Shown piece after piece: positions 44,039 to 57,859 of a DNA stretch of 64,000 bases (the first letter of the stretch is position 1; each line of letters begins with the position of its first letter). The stretch is from contig JAEEQH010000012.1 in NCBI GenBank assembly GCA_016285245.1, positions 1-64,000 of the forward strand. The letters run 5' to 3'. The position numbers and the translations under genes are program-made. The stretch comes from Prevotella sp. GTDB taxonomy: Bacteria; Bacteroidota; Bacteroidia; Bacteroidales; Bacteroidaceae. The notes below the pieces were generated by a model. It was not told the origin of the DNA, searched no databases, and saw only the letters and a program-made list of their open reading frames with translations.

Positions 44039-45214
44039 CTAATTTGGTGCTTGCCTGTAACAGTAGTAGGCAATGAATACATATAGTATATTAGGTATCC
44101 ATGCCGCCAGCATCGCCGGCATTCCGGCATTGATGGCGAAAGTCGAGCTGATGGTCTGGAGCATGATGTAGGAGAACGACAAACCAAGGCCGATGCCGAG
44201 GTACAGGCCCATGCCGCCCTTGCGCTTGCGCGACGACAGGCTGACGCCGATGATGGTGAGAATGAACGAGGCGAACGACATCGCTATGCGCTTGTGGAAC
44301 TCCACCTCGTATTGCACGACGTTCTGTGAACCGCGCTCTTGCTGCTTCGAGATATACTGCAGCAGCTCCGGCGAGGTAAACGTCTCCTGCTGACCCTTTG
44401 AGAAGACGAGGTCCATGGGTTCCATCATGATGAGCGTGTCAATGCTCATGCCCGTGGTAATCTCCTCGCGCAAACCTTTCAGCGTACGTATCTTGTAGTT
44501 CTGCGCACGCCAGTGGTACCGGCTATCGCTGATGGAGTCGTAGGAGATGGTCGTGGCGGTCATATGGCTGATGAGCTTCTTGTTCTCGAACTTGTCCAGC
44601 GAGAAACCGTAGCCTGTGCGGTTTGCATCGTCGTACTGCTGGATGTAGGCGATGATGCCCTTGCCCACCTGTAGTTGGACGTTGCTGGCCGTGGTAATTT
44701 TCTTCTTGTTCTTGTAAAGCGATTCGAAATGCTGGCGGACGACGTTGCCCTTGGGGATGACCATCGAACCGAGGTAGAAGTTGAGCGCGGCGATGAGGGC
44801 AGCCGAAATCATGTAAGGCCGCAGCAGGCGCTTGAAACTCGTTCCCGAGGCAAGCATGGCAATAATCTCGCTGTTGCCGGCCAGCTTCGAGGTGAAGAAG
44901 ATGACGGCGATGAACACAAACAACGGCGAGAAGAGGTTCGAGAAGTACGGAATGAAGTTGGCGTAGTAGTCAAAGACGATGGCCTTCAGCGGCGCGTGGT
45001 TCGTGGTGAATTTCGCCAGGTTCTCGTTGACGTCGAAGACGATGGATATCGAGATAATCAGTATGATGGAGTAGATATACGTGCCGATGAACTTCGCGAT
45101 GATGTAGCGGTCAAGCCGTTTCAGGTAGTGAAACGGATTCAAGTACTTCATCCAGCGAAGCCAGGAGCCTATCTTCCGAAGGCTCTTGCCGGTCTTCTGT
45201 AATATCTTCTTCAT
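44039..45214 (-). CDS. lptG: LptF/LptG-family LPS export permease
   Basis: 391 residues. Six membrane helices, three at each end, around a periplasmic beta-jellyroll domain: RLDRYIIAKFIGTYIYSIIL is the conserved opening and FVFIAVIFFTSKLAGNSEII follows. Together with LptB and LptC it extracts LPS from the inner membrane. Bacteroidota often carry LptF and LptG in separate loci, and I cannot tell which one this is with certainty. A second possible start, MKYLNPFHYLKRLDRY, is at 45151. Confidence 0.9.
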   Translation of the reverse strand: MKKILQKTGKSLRKIGSWLRWMKYLNPFHYLKRLDRYIIAKFIGTYIYSIILIISISIVFDVNENLAKFTTNHAPLKAIVFDYYANFIPYFSNLFSPLFVFIAVIFFTSKLAGNSEIIAMLASGTSFKRLLRPYMISAALIAALNFYLGSMVIPKGNVVRQHFESLYKNKKKITTASNVQLQVGKGIIAYIQQYDDANRTGYGFSLDKFENKKLISHMTATTISYDSISDSRYHWRAQNYKIRTLKGLREEITTGMSIDTLIMMEPMDLVFSKGQQETFTSPELLQYISKQQERGSQNVVQYEVEFHKRIAMSFASFILTIIGVSLSSRKRKGGMGLYLGIGLGLSFSYIMLQTISSTFAINAGMPAMLAAWIPNILYVFIAYYCYRQAPN

Positions 45215-45243
45215 TCTCCCTTTTATCTCTTATCTCTTATCTT
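45215..45243. repeat. TTATCTCTTATCT spacer repeat between lptG and tgt
   Basis: The 29-nt gap, and a few bases into tgt, are TTTTATCTCTTATCTCTTAT words, like those at 7563-7629. Confidence 0.5.
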
Positions 45244-46382
<1,139 letters not shown>

Positions 46383-46386
<4 letters not shown>

Positions 46387-48848
46387 TCTTTCTTCTCGTC
46401 TTCTGGAATCTCGAATGTCAGGGGGTGCTTCACCTTCTCGTCGGTCAGGGCGAAGTCCCAGACGTCCTGGACGTTCTCAACATAGTGAAACGTAACGCCA
46501 GTGAGGTAGATGTCGGGAATCTCGTTGATGTCCTTCTCGTTCTCACGGCACATCACGATGTCGGTGATGCCGGCACGTTTCGCGGCGAGAATCTTCTCCT
46601 TGATGCCGCCTACGGGCAGCACCTTGCCGCGGAGGGTGATCTCGCCCGTCATTGCGGTGTTCTTGCGCACCTTACGCTGAGTCAGCGCCGAGGCGATGGA
46701 TGTGGCGATGGTGATGCCAGCCGAGGGACCGTCTTTCGGCGTGGCGCCCTCGGGCACGTGGATGTGGATGTTCCAATGGTCGAAGATGCGGTAGTCGATG
46801 CCGAGACGGTCGACGTGTGCTTTGACATACTCCAGGGCGATGACGGCACTCTCCTTCATCACGTCGCCGAGATTGCCCGTGAGCGTTAGTTTACCGTTCT
46901 TGCCTTTCGACAGCGATGTCTCGATGAACAGAATCTCGCCGCCGACACTCGTCCATGCCAGTCCCGTCACTACGCCGGCATACTCGTTGCCCTGATAGAT
47001 GTCGCGGTAGAATGGCGGCTTGCCCAGCAGGTCCTCGAGTTCGGCGGGGGTGATCTTCGAGTAGGGCATATCGCCCTCCATCTGACGCTTGAATGCCAGC
47101 TTACGCATGGCTTTGTTGATCTGCTTCTCCAGCTGGCGTACGCCGCTCTCGCGGGTGTACTGCTCAATAATCTTCTCGATGGCCGACTTGTTAAACGTTA
47201 GCTTCGTGGGGAGTGTTTTCAGACCGGTATTGTCCAGCTCGCGGGGAATGAGGTGGCGCTTCGCTATCTCTATCTTCTCCTCGGTGATGTAGCCGCTCAC
47301 CTCGATAATCTCCATGCGGTCGAGTAGGGGACGGGGAATGGTCGACAGGTTGTTGGCCGTGGCTATGAAGAGCACTTTCGACAGGTCGTAGTCCACGTCA
47401 AGATAGTTGTCGTGGAAGGCGTTGTTCTGCTCAGGGTCGAGCACTTCAAGCAGGGCGCTGGCGGGGTCGCCGTTGACGGTGGCCTGCGTCACCTTGTCGA
47501 TTTCGTCGAGGATGAAGACGGGATTCGAGGAGCCTGCCTTCTGGATAGACTTGATGATGCGTCCGGGCATGGCGCCGATGTAGGTGCGGCGGTGGCCGCG
47601 GATTTCTGCCTCGTCGTGTAGACCGCCCAGCGACATACGCACATACTTGCGGCGCATGGCGGCAGCGATAGACTTGCCCAGCGAGGTCTTACCGACGCCC
47701 GGAGGACCGTAGAGACAGAGGATGGGGCTCTTCAGGTCACCGCGCAGCGACAGCACGGCCATATGCTCGAGGATGCGCTCCTTGACTTTCTCCATGCCGT
47801 AGTGGTCGCGGTCCAGGATCTTTTGGGCACGCTTCACGTCGAGGTCGTCCTTCGTGTATTCCTCCCACGGCAGGTTGACGAGTGTCTGCAGATAGGTTAG
47901 CTGGACGTTGAAGTCGGGCGATTGCGGATTGAGGTTGTCTAGCTTGTCGGCCTCCTTGTAGAACGTCTTGGCAATCTCCTCGGGCCATTTCTTCATCCTT
48001 GCTTTCTGAATCAGTTCAGCCTTCTCGGGCGACGTCTCGCCGTGGCCTATCTCCGCCTGCAGGTTCTTGATCTGCTGCTGGAGGAAGTAGTTTCGCTGCT
48101 GCTCGTCGATGTCCTCGCGCGTCTTGTTGCGGATGTTTAGCTTCAGGTTCAGCAGGTTGATCTCGCGGTTCAGCACCTTCATTGTCCCGAAGACACGCTC
48201 CTTGATGCTCCCCGTCGTCAACAGCTCCATCTTCTCCTTGATGCTGAACGGCAGGTTCGAGCAGGTGAAGTTCAGCGCCATGACGTTATTGTCGATGTTG
48301 CGGACGGCAAACGTCGCCTCGTCGGGAATGTCATCGTTCTTACTGACGTAATCGCTAACCATCTCGCGAAGGTCGTCCATCGCCGTACGGAACTCCTTGT
48401 CGTTGCTGTCGGGAAGATCCTCCCAGGCGGCCTCGACACGTCCCGTGAGGAACGGCTTTCGACCTGTGATCTCCTTCAGCTTCATGCGCCCGAGTCCCTG
48501 GATGATGCACGTCACGCTGCCGTTGGGCAGGTTCAGCTGCTTCATCACCTTCGCAAAGACACCATATTGGTATAAGTCATCATAGTCAGGATGTTCTACC
48601 TCAGGGTCGCGCTGGCAGACGATGCCGATGAGCGACTTCTTGCGCTCGGCACGCTTGACGAGTGTCATGCTCGACTCGCGTCCGATGAGTATCGGCGATA
48701 CCACGCCGGGGAAGAGCACAAGGTTTCGTACAGGTAGAATAGGTACTTCGTCAGGGGTCTCAAAGTCCATCAGGTCTTTGAAATCGCCTTCAATGTCTGC
48801 TATCATTGAGAACCCCTTGTTATTTTGGTTATCCATATAAAAATCCAT
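46383..48848 (-). CDS. lon: ATP-dependent protease Lon
   Basis: Degrades misfolded and regulatory proteins in the cytoplasm. 821 residues from ATG 48848; ATG 48836 is an alternative. LonN substrate-binding domain ([20 protein letters not shown]), AAA+ module with [11 protein letters not shown] and FILDEIDKV, and the C-terminal protease with the Ser-Lys dyad ([11 protein letters not shown] with catalytic Ser, and [11 protein letters not shown] with Lys). The open frame runs 65 codons further upstream, but across both promoters. Followed by tgt with an ATGA overlap. Confidence 0.96.
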
Positions 48849-48870
48849 AGTCGTTTTGCAAATTTGGCTG

Positions 48871-48902
48871 CAAAGGTACGAATAAGTGAGCGAAAACGCA
48901 AA
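48871..48902 (-). promoter_or_regulatory. lon promoter P1 (inside repeat copy 1)
   Basis: Minus strand TTTG (48899-48902), 20 nt, TACCTTTG (48871-48878); ATG 22 nt downstream. Confidence 0.75.
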
Positions 48903-48906
48903 TAAA
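48871..48906. repeat. 36-bp promoter-bearing direct repeat, copy 1
   Basis: CAAAGGTACGAATAAGTGAG then CGAAAACGCAAATAAA. Identical to 48945-48980; it contains a whole -33/-7 promoter. Confidence 0.92.
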
Positions 48907-48944
48907 TTTGCAGTTTTCAGAGCGAGAGTACCTAAGAACTTGTT

Positions 48945-48976
48945 CAAAGGTACGAATAAGTGAGCGAAAACGCAAA
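48945..48976 (-). promoter_or_regulatory. lon promoter P2 (inside repeat copy 2)
   Basis: Same TTTG (48973-48976), 20 nt, TACCTTTG (48945-48952), 74 bp upstream of P1. Confidence 0.7.
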
Positions 48977-48980
48977 TAAA
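48945..48980. repeat. 36-bp promoter-bearing direct repeat, copy 2
   Basis: Exact copy of 48871-48906. The 38 bp between the copies is not repeated. Confidence 0.92.
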
Positions 48981-48991
48981 AGATTGATTCT

Positions 48992-49022
48992 TTTGTCGGT
49001 TCAGTCTTTTTTTGTACTTTTG
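48992..49022 (+). promoter_or_regulatory. Promoter of serS
   Basis: TTTG (48992-48995), 19 nt, TACTTTTG (49015-49022); 41 nt before the ATG and back-to-back with lon P2. Confidence 0.75.
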
Positions 49023-49063
49023 CACCGCTTTTTGAATATTCATTAATAAACGTATACGTAATC

Positions 49064-50383
49064 ATGTTAACACTTAAACTCATCAACGAGGAAACAGAAC
49101 GTGTCATCCGCGGTCTGGAGAAGAAACATTTCCCCAATGCCAAGGAGGCCATAGACAATGTGCTCGCTATCGACAAGCGCCGTCGCGAAGCACAGCAGCA
49201 GCTGGACAGCAACCTGAGCGAGGCCAAGAAGATGGCAGCCCAGATTGGCGCACTCATGAAGGAGGGCAAGCGTGCTGAGGCCGATGCCATTAAGGAGACC
49301 GTCGCCACGATGAAGGAGACGAACAAACAGCTTGAGGAGCAGATGAACCTGGCTCAGGAGGAGATGACGACGCTGCTCTGCCAGATTCCGAACATCCCCT
49401 ACGACGAGGTGCCCGAGGGTGCTGCCGCTGAGGACAACCGCGTGGTGAAGTCGAACCTGAAGGAGTGCACGGACGCCGATACTGTCGGCAACTGGGACGT
49501 GAACCCGAAGCTGGGTATCGAGAACCCGCTGCCCCACTGGGAGCTTGCCAAGAAGTATAACCTCATCGACTTCGACCTCGGCGTGAAGATTACCGGCGCC
49601 GGCTTCCCTGTCTACATCGGCAAGGGTGCCCAGCTACAGCGTGCCCTCATCAACTTCTTCCTGGCCGAGGCCAACAAGAGTGGCTATACGGAGATCATGC
49701 CGCCGACGGTCGTCAATCAGGCTTCCGGCTACGGTACGGGTCAGCTGCCTGACAAGGAGGGCCAGATGTACCATTGCGAGGTCGACGACTTCTACCTCAT
49801 CCCCACGGCTGAGGTGCCTGTGACGAACATCTACCGTGACGTCATCCTCGACGAGGCCCAGTTGCCCATCAAGAACTGCGCCTACACGGAGTGCTTCCGT
49901 CGTGAGGCTGGCAGCTATGGCAAGGATGTGCGTGGTCTGAACCGCCTGCATGAGTTCTCGAAGATAGAGATTGTGCGCATCGACAAGCCCGAGCACTCGA
50001 AAGAGAGCCACAAGGAGATGCTCGCTCATGTAGAGGGCCTGCTGAAGAAACTGGAACTCCCCTATAGAATTCTGCTGTTGTGTGGTGGTGACCAGAGTTT
50101 TACGAGTTCTATTTGCTACGACTTCGAGGTCTATTCCGAGGCTCAGGGCCGCTGGCTCGAGGTCTCCAGCGTTTCGAACTTCGACACCTATCAGGCCAAC
50201 CGTCTGAAGTGCCGCTACCGTCGTGCCGACAACAAGAAGACTGAGCTCTGTCACACCTTGAACGGCTCCGCGCTGGCTCTGCCTCGCATCGTTGCCGCCC
50301 TGCTGGAGAACAACCAGACGGAAAAAGGCATCAAGATTCCTGCAGCCCTCGTGCCTTATACCGGCTTCGACATCATCGACTAA
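49064..50383 (+). CDS. serS: Serine--tRNA ligase
   Basis: Charges tRNA-Ser and tRNA-Sec. 439 residues. N-terminal antiparallel coiled coil that grips the long variable arm of the tRNA (about 30-110), then the class II core with motif 2 (TECFRREAGSYGKDVRGLNR) and motif 3 (NGSALALPRIVAALLENNQ). Length and motifs are normal. Own promoter, divergent from lon. Confidence 0.97.
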   Translation: MLTLKLINEETERVIRGLEKKHFPNAKEAIDNVLAIDKRRREAQQQLDSNLSEAKKMAAQIGALMKEGKRAEADAIKETVATMKETNKQLEEQMNLAQEEMTTLLCQIPNIPYDEVPEGAAAEDNRVVKSNLKECTDADTVGNWDVNPKLGIENPLPHWELAKKYNLIDFDLGVKITGAGFPVYIGKGAQLQRALINFFLAEANKSGYTEIMPPTVVNQASGYGTGQLPDKEGQMYHCEVDDFYLIPTAEVPVTNIYRDVILDEAQLPIKNCAYTECFRREAGSYGKDVRGLNRLHEFSKIEIVRIDKPEHSKESHKEMLAHVEGLLKKLELPYRILLLCGGDQSFTSSICYDFEVYSEAQGRWLEVSSVSNFDTYQANRLKCRYRRADNKKTELCHTLNGSALALPRIVAALLENNQTEKGIKIPAALVPYTGFDIID

Positions 50384-50408
50384 AGACAAGTCCTGATAAT
50401 TACACAAT

Positions 50409-50492
50409 AAGTGGCACTTATTTTCGAATAGGTGCCACTTATTTCTGAAAAGGTGCCACTTATTTACAAAAAGGTGGCACTTATTTGTCTCT
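50409..50492. repeat. Four-unit 21-bp array with palindromic cores, between convergent genes
   Basis: Four 21-bp units beginning AAGTGGCACTTATTTTCGAA, AGGTGCCACTTATTTCTGAA, AGGTGCCACTTATTTACAAA and AGGTGGCACTTATTTGTCTC. Each core is an odd palindrome (AAGTGGCACTT, or nearly so) whose centre base flips between G and C. It spans the gap between the serS stop and the stop of the DUF1573 gene, so it may end transcription from both sides. Confidence 0.9.
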
Positions 50493-50881
50493 TATTTAGC
50501 CTCCTCCATGTTGCCCTCGATGTAGAGGCGGGTCTTCTCTACAACGCCGTTGGTGATGACGGTAATGGACTTCTTGAAGTGTCCGGGGAACTTGCCGGTG
50601 CCGTTGTAGGTCACCTTAATCTCACCCTTCTCGCCGGGCTTCACGGGTGTTTTTGTGTACTCGGGGACGGTGCAGCCGCAGGAGGCCATCGCCTGATTAA
50701 TGACCAGGGGCTTCTCGCCAACGTTGCTGAAGGTGAATGTGCAGGTGACAACGGGGCTCTTCTCCGAGAAGGTTCCAAAGTCGTGGGTTGTCTTTTCAAA
50801 CTTAATCTCGGCCTGTTTCTGAGCCGTTGCCATGGTGATGCCGCAGACGAGCAGCAATGTCATGAGTAAAAGTTTCTTCAT
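50492..50881 (-). CDS. DUF1573-domain exported protein
   Basis: 129 residues. Signal peptide MKKLLLMTLLLVCGITMATA, then an Ig-like beta sandwich of the DUF1573 type (THDFGTFSEKSPVVTCTFTF, NQAMASCGCTVPEYTKTPVK) with the CGC motif. Common in Bacteroidota, periplasmic or surface; role unknown. The start is the second ATG of the open frame, downstream of the promoter box. Confidence 0.88.
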   Translation of the reverse strand: MKKLLLMTLLLVCGITMATAQKQAEIKFEKTTHDFGTFSEKSPVVTCTFTFSNVGEKPLVINQAMASCGCTVPEYTKTPVKPGEKGEIKVTYNGTGKFPGHFKKSITVITNGVVEKTRLYIEGNMEEAK

Positions 50882-50906
50882 GTCGGTTTCGTGCTTTTTA
50901 ATGAAA

Positions 50907-50939
50907 ATCTGCGGCAAAATTAAGTAATTTGCCGCAGAT
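50907..50939. promoter_or_regulatory. Perfect inverted repeat over the DUF1573 -7 box
   Basis: ATCTGCGGCAAA (50907-50918) and TTTGCCGCAGAT (50928-50939): 12-bp perfect arms, 9-nt spacer. The -7 box TAATTTTG on the minus strand (50915-50922) lies across the left arm and the spacer. It could be an operator, or a terminator hairpin for the GH105 gene upstream, though no U-run follows. Confidence 0.6.
50915..50922 (-). promoter_or_regulatory. -7 box of the DUF1573 gene
   Basis: TAATTTTG on the minus strand, 33 nt before the ATG, inside the inverted repeat. Confidence 0.45.
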
Positions 50940-50972
50940 AACGTTGGATGTGCCCTGTAATTTAATAAAAAT

Positions 50973-52139
50973 TTATTTTCTTTTTAGCAGTTTATAATAC
51001 GCTGAGGCGCCGAGCAGGAAACAGCCGGTGCCGTAGTCTTCGAAGTCGGGCACGCGGTCGTAGCTGAGCGGCTGGCCTGCCGAAGGGTCTTTGCCGGTGC
51101 CCTGCATCCAGCCGAGGAAGCCGTCGGGATGGACGCTCTCGCGGACCATCGCCGCCCAAGCGCGGTCGCAGGCAGGACGGTAGTCCTTGGCCTTAAGGAA
51201 GCCGTTTTGAATGCCCCATGCCATGCCGTAGAGGAAGAGTGCCGTGCCCGAGGTCTCGGGCATGGCGTAGTTGGAAGAGACGAGCGAGGGGTTCCAGAAG
51301 CCGTCCTCGCGCTGGCACTTCAGTAGTCCTTTTGACATCAGGAGGAAGTCCTTTTTCAGCTCCTTGTATGCCTTGTCCTTCGGCGATAGCTCGTCCATGC
51401 AGCGCACGAGGGCAGCGTACACCCATCCGTTGCCGCGGCTCCAGTAGCAGTCCTTGCCGTCGGGCTCCTTGTAGGGAGGCACATAGTCGGCATCGCGCCA
51501 CCATAGGCCGTCCGTGGTGTTGAAGAGTCCGCCGCCGCACTCATTACGGCTCCAGCGGTACATGGCCATGGCGTGGTCGCGATATTTCGTCTCGCCAGTC
51601 AGACGGTACATCTGCATATAGACGGGCATGGCCATCTGGATGGCGTCAATCCACGTCCACCAGCCGTAGAGCGAGGGCTGGGTGCCCTTCGTCTTGGCTG
51701 TAGCGTTCTTCTTGTCGTTGGGTGTCTGCATTTGGTGATCCAGATTCTCACGTACACGGCTGATCTTCTCGTTACCACCCACCTGTGCGTAGCGCATAAG
51801 GTAGGTCTGGGCGCAGCATTGGTCATCGGCATCGCAGCTGTTGATGCCGTTGCGCGGCGTCCATTGGTGGAACGTGGCCCAGCGGTCGGTATAGTCGATG
51901 TAGCGCGGCTGTGGGTCAATGTCGTTGAGGGCCATCAGTCCTTCGTAGTAGACGGCGCGCGTCCAGAGGCTGGAGGGACGCACCTTGTTGACGTTCGTGG
52001 GCAAGGTGGGGTCGCTGTACTTCGCCATGAAGTAGTCGTTGGCTCGGCGGGCAACGTCGAGGACGTCGTCGGCGGTGGTCTGTGCCATGGCGCTGAGGGC
52101 CAAAAAGGCCACGGTGAGTAGTGTTGTCAGTCGTTTCAT
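50973..52139 (-). CDS. GH105-type unsaturated glycoside hydrolase (YteR-like)
   Basis: 388 residues. Signal peptide MKRLTTLLTVAFLALSAMA, then an (alpha/alpha)6 barrel of the GH88/GH105 kind: SLWTRAVYYEGLMALNDIDP, ESRGNGW-like YWSRGNGWVYAALVRCMDEL, DGFWNPSLV. Such enzymes remove the unsaturated uronic acid left by polysaccharide lyases, e.g. in rhamnogalacturonan breakdown. No lyase or SusCD pair is beside it. The open frame extends 339 codons upstream, antisense to aspS, and is rejected; the ATG at 52139 follows a -7 box. Confidence 0.92.
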   Translation of the reverse strand: MKRLTTLLTVAFLALSAMAQTTADDVLDVARRANDYFMAKYSDPTLPTNVNKVRPSSLWTRAVYYEGLMALNDIDPQPRYIDYTDRWATFHQWTPRNGINSCDADDQCCAQTYLMRYAQVGGNEKISRVRENLDHQMQTPNDKKNATAKTKGTQPSLYGWWTWIDAIQMAMPVYMQMYRLTGETKYRDHAMAMYRWSRNECGGGLFNTTDGLWWRDADYVPPYKEPDGKDCYWSRGNGWVYAALVRCMDELSPKDKAYKELKKDFLLMSKGLLKCQREDGFWNPSLVSSNYAMPETSGTALFLYGMAWGIQNGFLKAKDYRPACDRAWAAMVRESVHPDGFLGWMQGTGKDPSAGQPLSYDRVPDFEDYGTGCFLLGASAYYKLLKRK

Positions 52140-52167
52140 TGTTTCAGTAGATTTTAGTTTCTGCGTG

Positions 52168-52175
52168 CAAAGGTA
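52168..52175 (-). promoter_or_regulatory. -7 box of the GH105 gene
   Basis: TACCTTTG on the minus strand, 28 nt before the ATG. Between this and aspS lies a GAAGCGAGAAGCGTGAAGCA low-complexity run (about 52188-52215). Confidence 0.55.
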
Positions 52176-52272
52176 CGAAAAAAAAGTGAAGCGAGAAGCG
52201 TGAAGCATGAAGAATTTGCTGTCGCTGGAGAAAAAAGTGATGGATGACGCATGGAGACTGAAAAATTCTTCG

Positions 52273-52280
52273 TAACTTTG
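52273..52280 (+). promoter_or_regulatory. -7 box of aspS
   Basis: TAACTTTG, 51 nt before the ATG. Confidence 0.5.
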
Positions 52281-54060
52281 CAGCTCAAAATAATTCGTCA
52301 ATCGAAAATAATTAAAACGTAAATATAAAAGATGTATAGAACGAACACTTGTGGCGAGCTGCGACTCGCCAATGCCGGACAGCAGGTAACGCTGGCCGGA
52401 TGGGTGCAGCGCACCCGTAAGATGGGAGGAATGACGTTTGTAGACCTGCGTGACCGCTACGGACTGACGCAGCTGGTGTTCGACGAGAGCGACGACGCCG
52501 CCCTCTGCGAGCGTGCCAACAAGCTGGGACGCGAATACTGTATCCAGGTGAAGGGCACGGTGCGCGAACGCGAGTCGAAGAACGCGAAGATGGAAACGGG
52601 CGACGTGGAGATCGTCGTCACGGAGCTGAACATACTGAGCGAGAGCGTGACGCCCCCGTTCACCATCGAGGACAATACCGACGGCGGCGACGACATCCGC
52701 ATGAAGTACCGCTACCTGGACCTGCGCCGCAATAGCGTGCGCAAGAACCTGGAGCTGCGCCACAGGATGACCATCCTCATCCGTAACTTCCTGGACTCGC
52801 TGAACTTCATCGAGGTGGAGACGCCGATACTCATCGGCTCGACGCCCGAGGGTGCCCGCGACTTCGTGGTGCCCTCGCGCATGAATCCTGGACAGTTTTA
52901 CGCCTTGCCGCAGTCGCCGCAGACGCTGAAGCAGCTGCTGATGGTCTCGGGCTTCGACCGCTACTTCCAGATTGCGAAGTGCTTCCGCGACGAGGACCTG
53001 CGTGCCGACCGTCAGCCGGAGTTCACGCAGATAGACTGTGAGATGTCGTTTGCCGACCAGGAGGACGTGCTGGAGATATTCGAGAATCTGGCCCGCCACC
53101 TGTTCAAGGAAGTACGTGGCGTGGAGCTGCCGCCGCTGCAGCGTATGACGTGGCACGAGGCCATGAAGCGTTTCGGTAGCGACAAGCCCGACTTGCGCTT
53201 TGGCATGGAGTTTGTAGAACTGATGGACCAGCTGAAGGGTACGGGCACGTTCCCCGTGTTCAACGACGCCAACTATATCGGCGGTATCTGCGTCCCCGGC
53301 TGTGCCGACTATACGCGCAAGCAGCTGGACCAGCTGACGGACTTCGTGAAACGTCCCCAGGTGGGTGCCAAGGGCCTGGTCTACGTGAAGTTCAACCAGG
53401 ATGGCACGGTGAAGTCAAGCATCGACAAGTTCTATGAGCCCGAGGTGTGGCAGCAGGTAAAGGAGGCCATGGGTGCCAAGGACGGCGACCTAGTGCTCAT
53501 CATGAGCGGCGACAACGCCAATAAGACCCGCGTACAGTTGTGCACGCTGCGTCTGGAGATGGGCGAGCGTCTGGGCTTGCGCGACAAGGATAAGTTCGTC
53601 TGCCTGTGGATTGTGGACTTCCCCCTGTTCGAGTGGAGCGACGAAGAGCAGCGCCTGATGGCTACACACCATCCGTTCACACTACCGAACCCCGACGATA
53701 TTCCTCTGCTGGACACCGCTCCCGAGAAGGTGCGTGCCGTGGCTTACGACTTCGTCTGCAACGGCGTCGAGGTTGGCGGTGGCTCGCTGCGTATCCACGA
53801 CGGCAAGCTCCAGGAGAAGATGTTCCAGATTTTGGGCTTCACGCCCGAGAAGGCGATGGCGCAGTTCGGCTTCCTCATCAACGCCTTCAAGTATGGTGCG
53901 CCCCCTCACGCTGGTTTGGCCTTCGGACTGGACCGCTTCGTGAGCCTCATGGCCGGACTGGACAGCATCCGCGACTGCATCGCTTTCCCAAAGAACAACT
54001 CGGGACGCGACGTGATGCTCGATGCACCAGGCTTCCTGGACCAGAAGCAACTGGACGAGC

Positions 54061-57027
<2,967 letters not shown>

Positions 57028-57033
57028 GGGGGC

Positions 57034-57765
57034 TTAGGGGTTTGTAGTGCCGGAGTTTCCCGTCTCAATGTAACCCCGGAGGAGGTTCACGTCCTTGCGG
57101 ATGTTGTACACACGGCCGTCGGAGCCCTTAGCTTTCACCAACACGTAGTAGACACCTTCCTTCACAGGGTGGCCGTTGTGTTTGCCGTCCCATCCGCCGC
57201 TAACGTCCGTCCACTCGTAGAGCTTCTGGCCCTGGCGGTTGAAGATGTAAGCATGGAACTCGACGATATTTTTCCAATGCTGTGGGCTGTTCTCCTCGTT
57301 GACACCCTTCGCGCCGTAGATGTCGTTGTGCTTGTCGTCGTTGGGCGAGAAGGCATTGGGGAACTCCAGGCGGCTCTCGCTGATGGCGACGACAACGACC
57401 GAGGAGTCCAACTGCTCGCCAATGTCGGTGAGTGTGGCCTTCAGGACGACGTCGAACGTGCCCGACTCAACAAAGCGGTATGTCGTCTCTTCCTCGTAGC
57501 GCACCATGAAGTCACCCTCCTCGCCCTGTTTGCGGAAGTGCCACTCGTAACTGATGGTATGGTCGCCGATGTTCTGGGCGTTGGGACGGAAGGTCACCTC
57601 CAGCGGTGCGTCGCCGTCGTCGATGTTGTTGGACTCCTTTGACTCCTTGTCGGCGTTGATATAACTGCCCGTTGCCGACACCTTGGGTTGCGTGTCGTCT
57701 TGCGACAGCGCCGTCAGCGGTAAAAATGTGGCCATGAGAAGGCCTAAAAGGTGCTTTTTCTTCAT
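57034..57765 (-). CDS. Secreted protein with PKD-like and CHU_C (gliding/T9SS type B) domain
   Basis: 243 residues. Signal peptide [21 protein letters not shown], a PKD-like beta sandwich ([20 protein letters not shown]) and a C-terminal gliding-motility-associated domain: [19 protein letters not shown] is the hallmark, then [20 protein letters not shown] and [15 protein letters not shown] domains direct proteins through the type IX secretion system to the surface. In this family the C-terminal signal is normally at the end; here about 30 further residues follow. First gene of a two-gene run with uvrA. Confidence 0.88.
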   Translation of the reverse strand: MKKKHLLGLLMATFLPLTALSQDDTQPKVSATGSYINADKESKESNNIDDGDAPLEVTFRPNAQNIGDHTISYEWHFRKQGEEGDFMVRYEEETTYRFVESGTFDVVLKATLTDIGEQLDSSVVVVAISESRLEFPNAFSPNDDKHNDIYGAKGVNEENSPQHWKNIVEFHAYIFNRQGQKLYEWTDVSGGWDGKHNGHPVKEGVYYVLVKAKGSDGRVYNIRKDVNLLRGYIETGNSGTTNP

Positions 57766-57783
57766 TTTCTCAGCTTTGAAAGT

Positions 57784-57791
57784 GCAAAAAT
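57784..57791 (-). promoter_or_regulatory. -7 box of the CHU_C gene
   Basis: TATTTTTG on the minus strand, 18 nt before the ATG. Confidence 0.45.
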
Positions 57792-57802
57792 AGTGAATAA
57801 TG

Positions 57803-57833
57803 TTGATTTAGCCGCGCTTTTTTTGTACTTTTG
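57803..57833 (+). promoter_or_regulatory. Promoter of the binding-protein operon
   Basis: TTG (57803-57805), 20 nt, TACTTTTG (57826-57833), 26 nt before the ATG at 57860. Confidence 0.6.
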
Positions 57834-57859
57834 TAGCGCGAAACCCGAAAAAAGTGAAA

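Noticed and set aside
48849-49043. 65-codon extension of lon
   Set aside because: It covers both promoter copies and the divergent serS promoter; the LonN domain starts after 48836.
52140-53156. N-terminal extension of the GH105 gene
   Set aside because: Antisense to aspS and upstream of the promoter; the signal peptide at 52139 is the true start.
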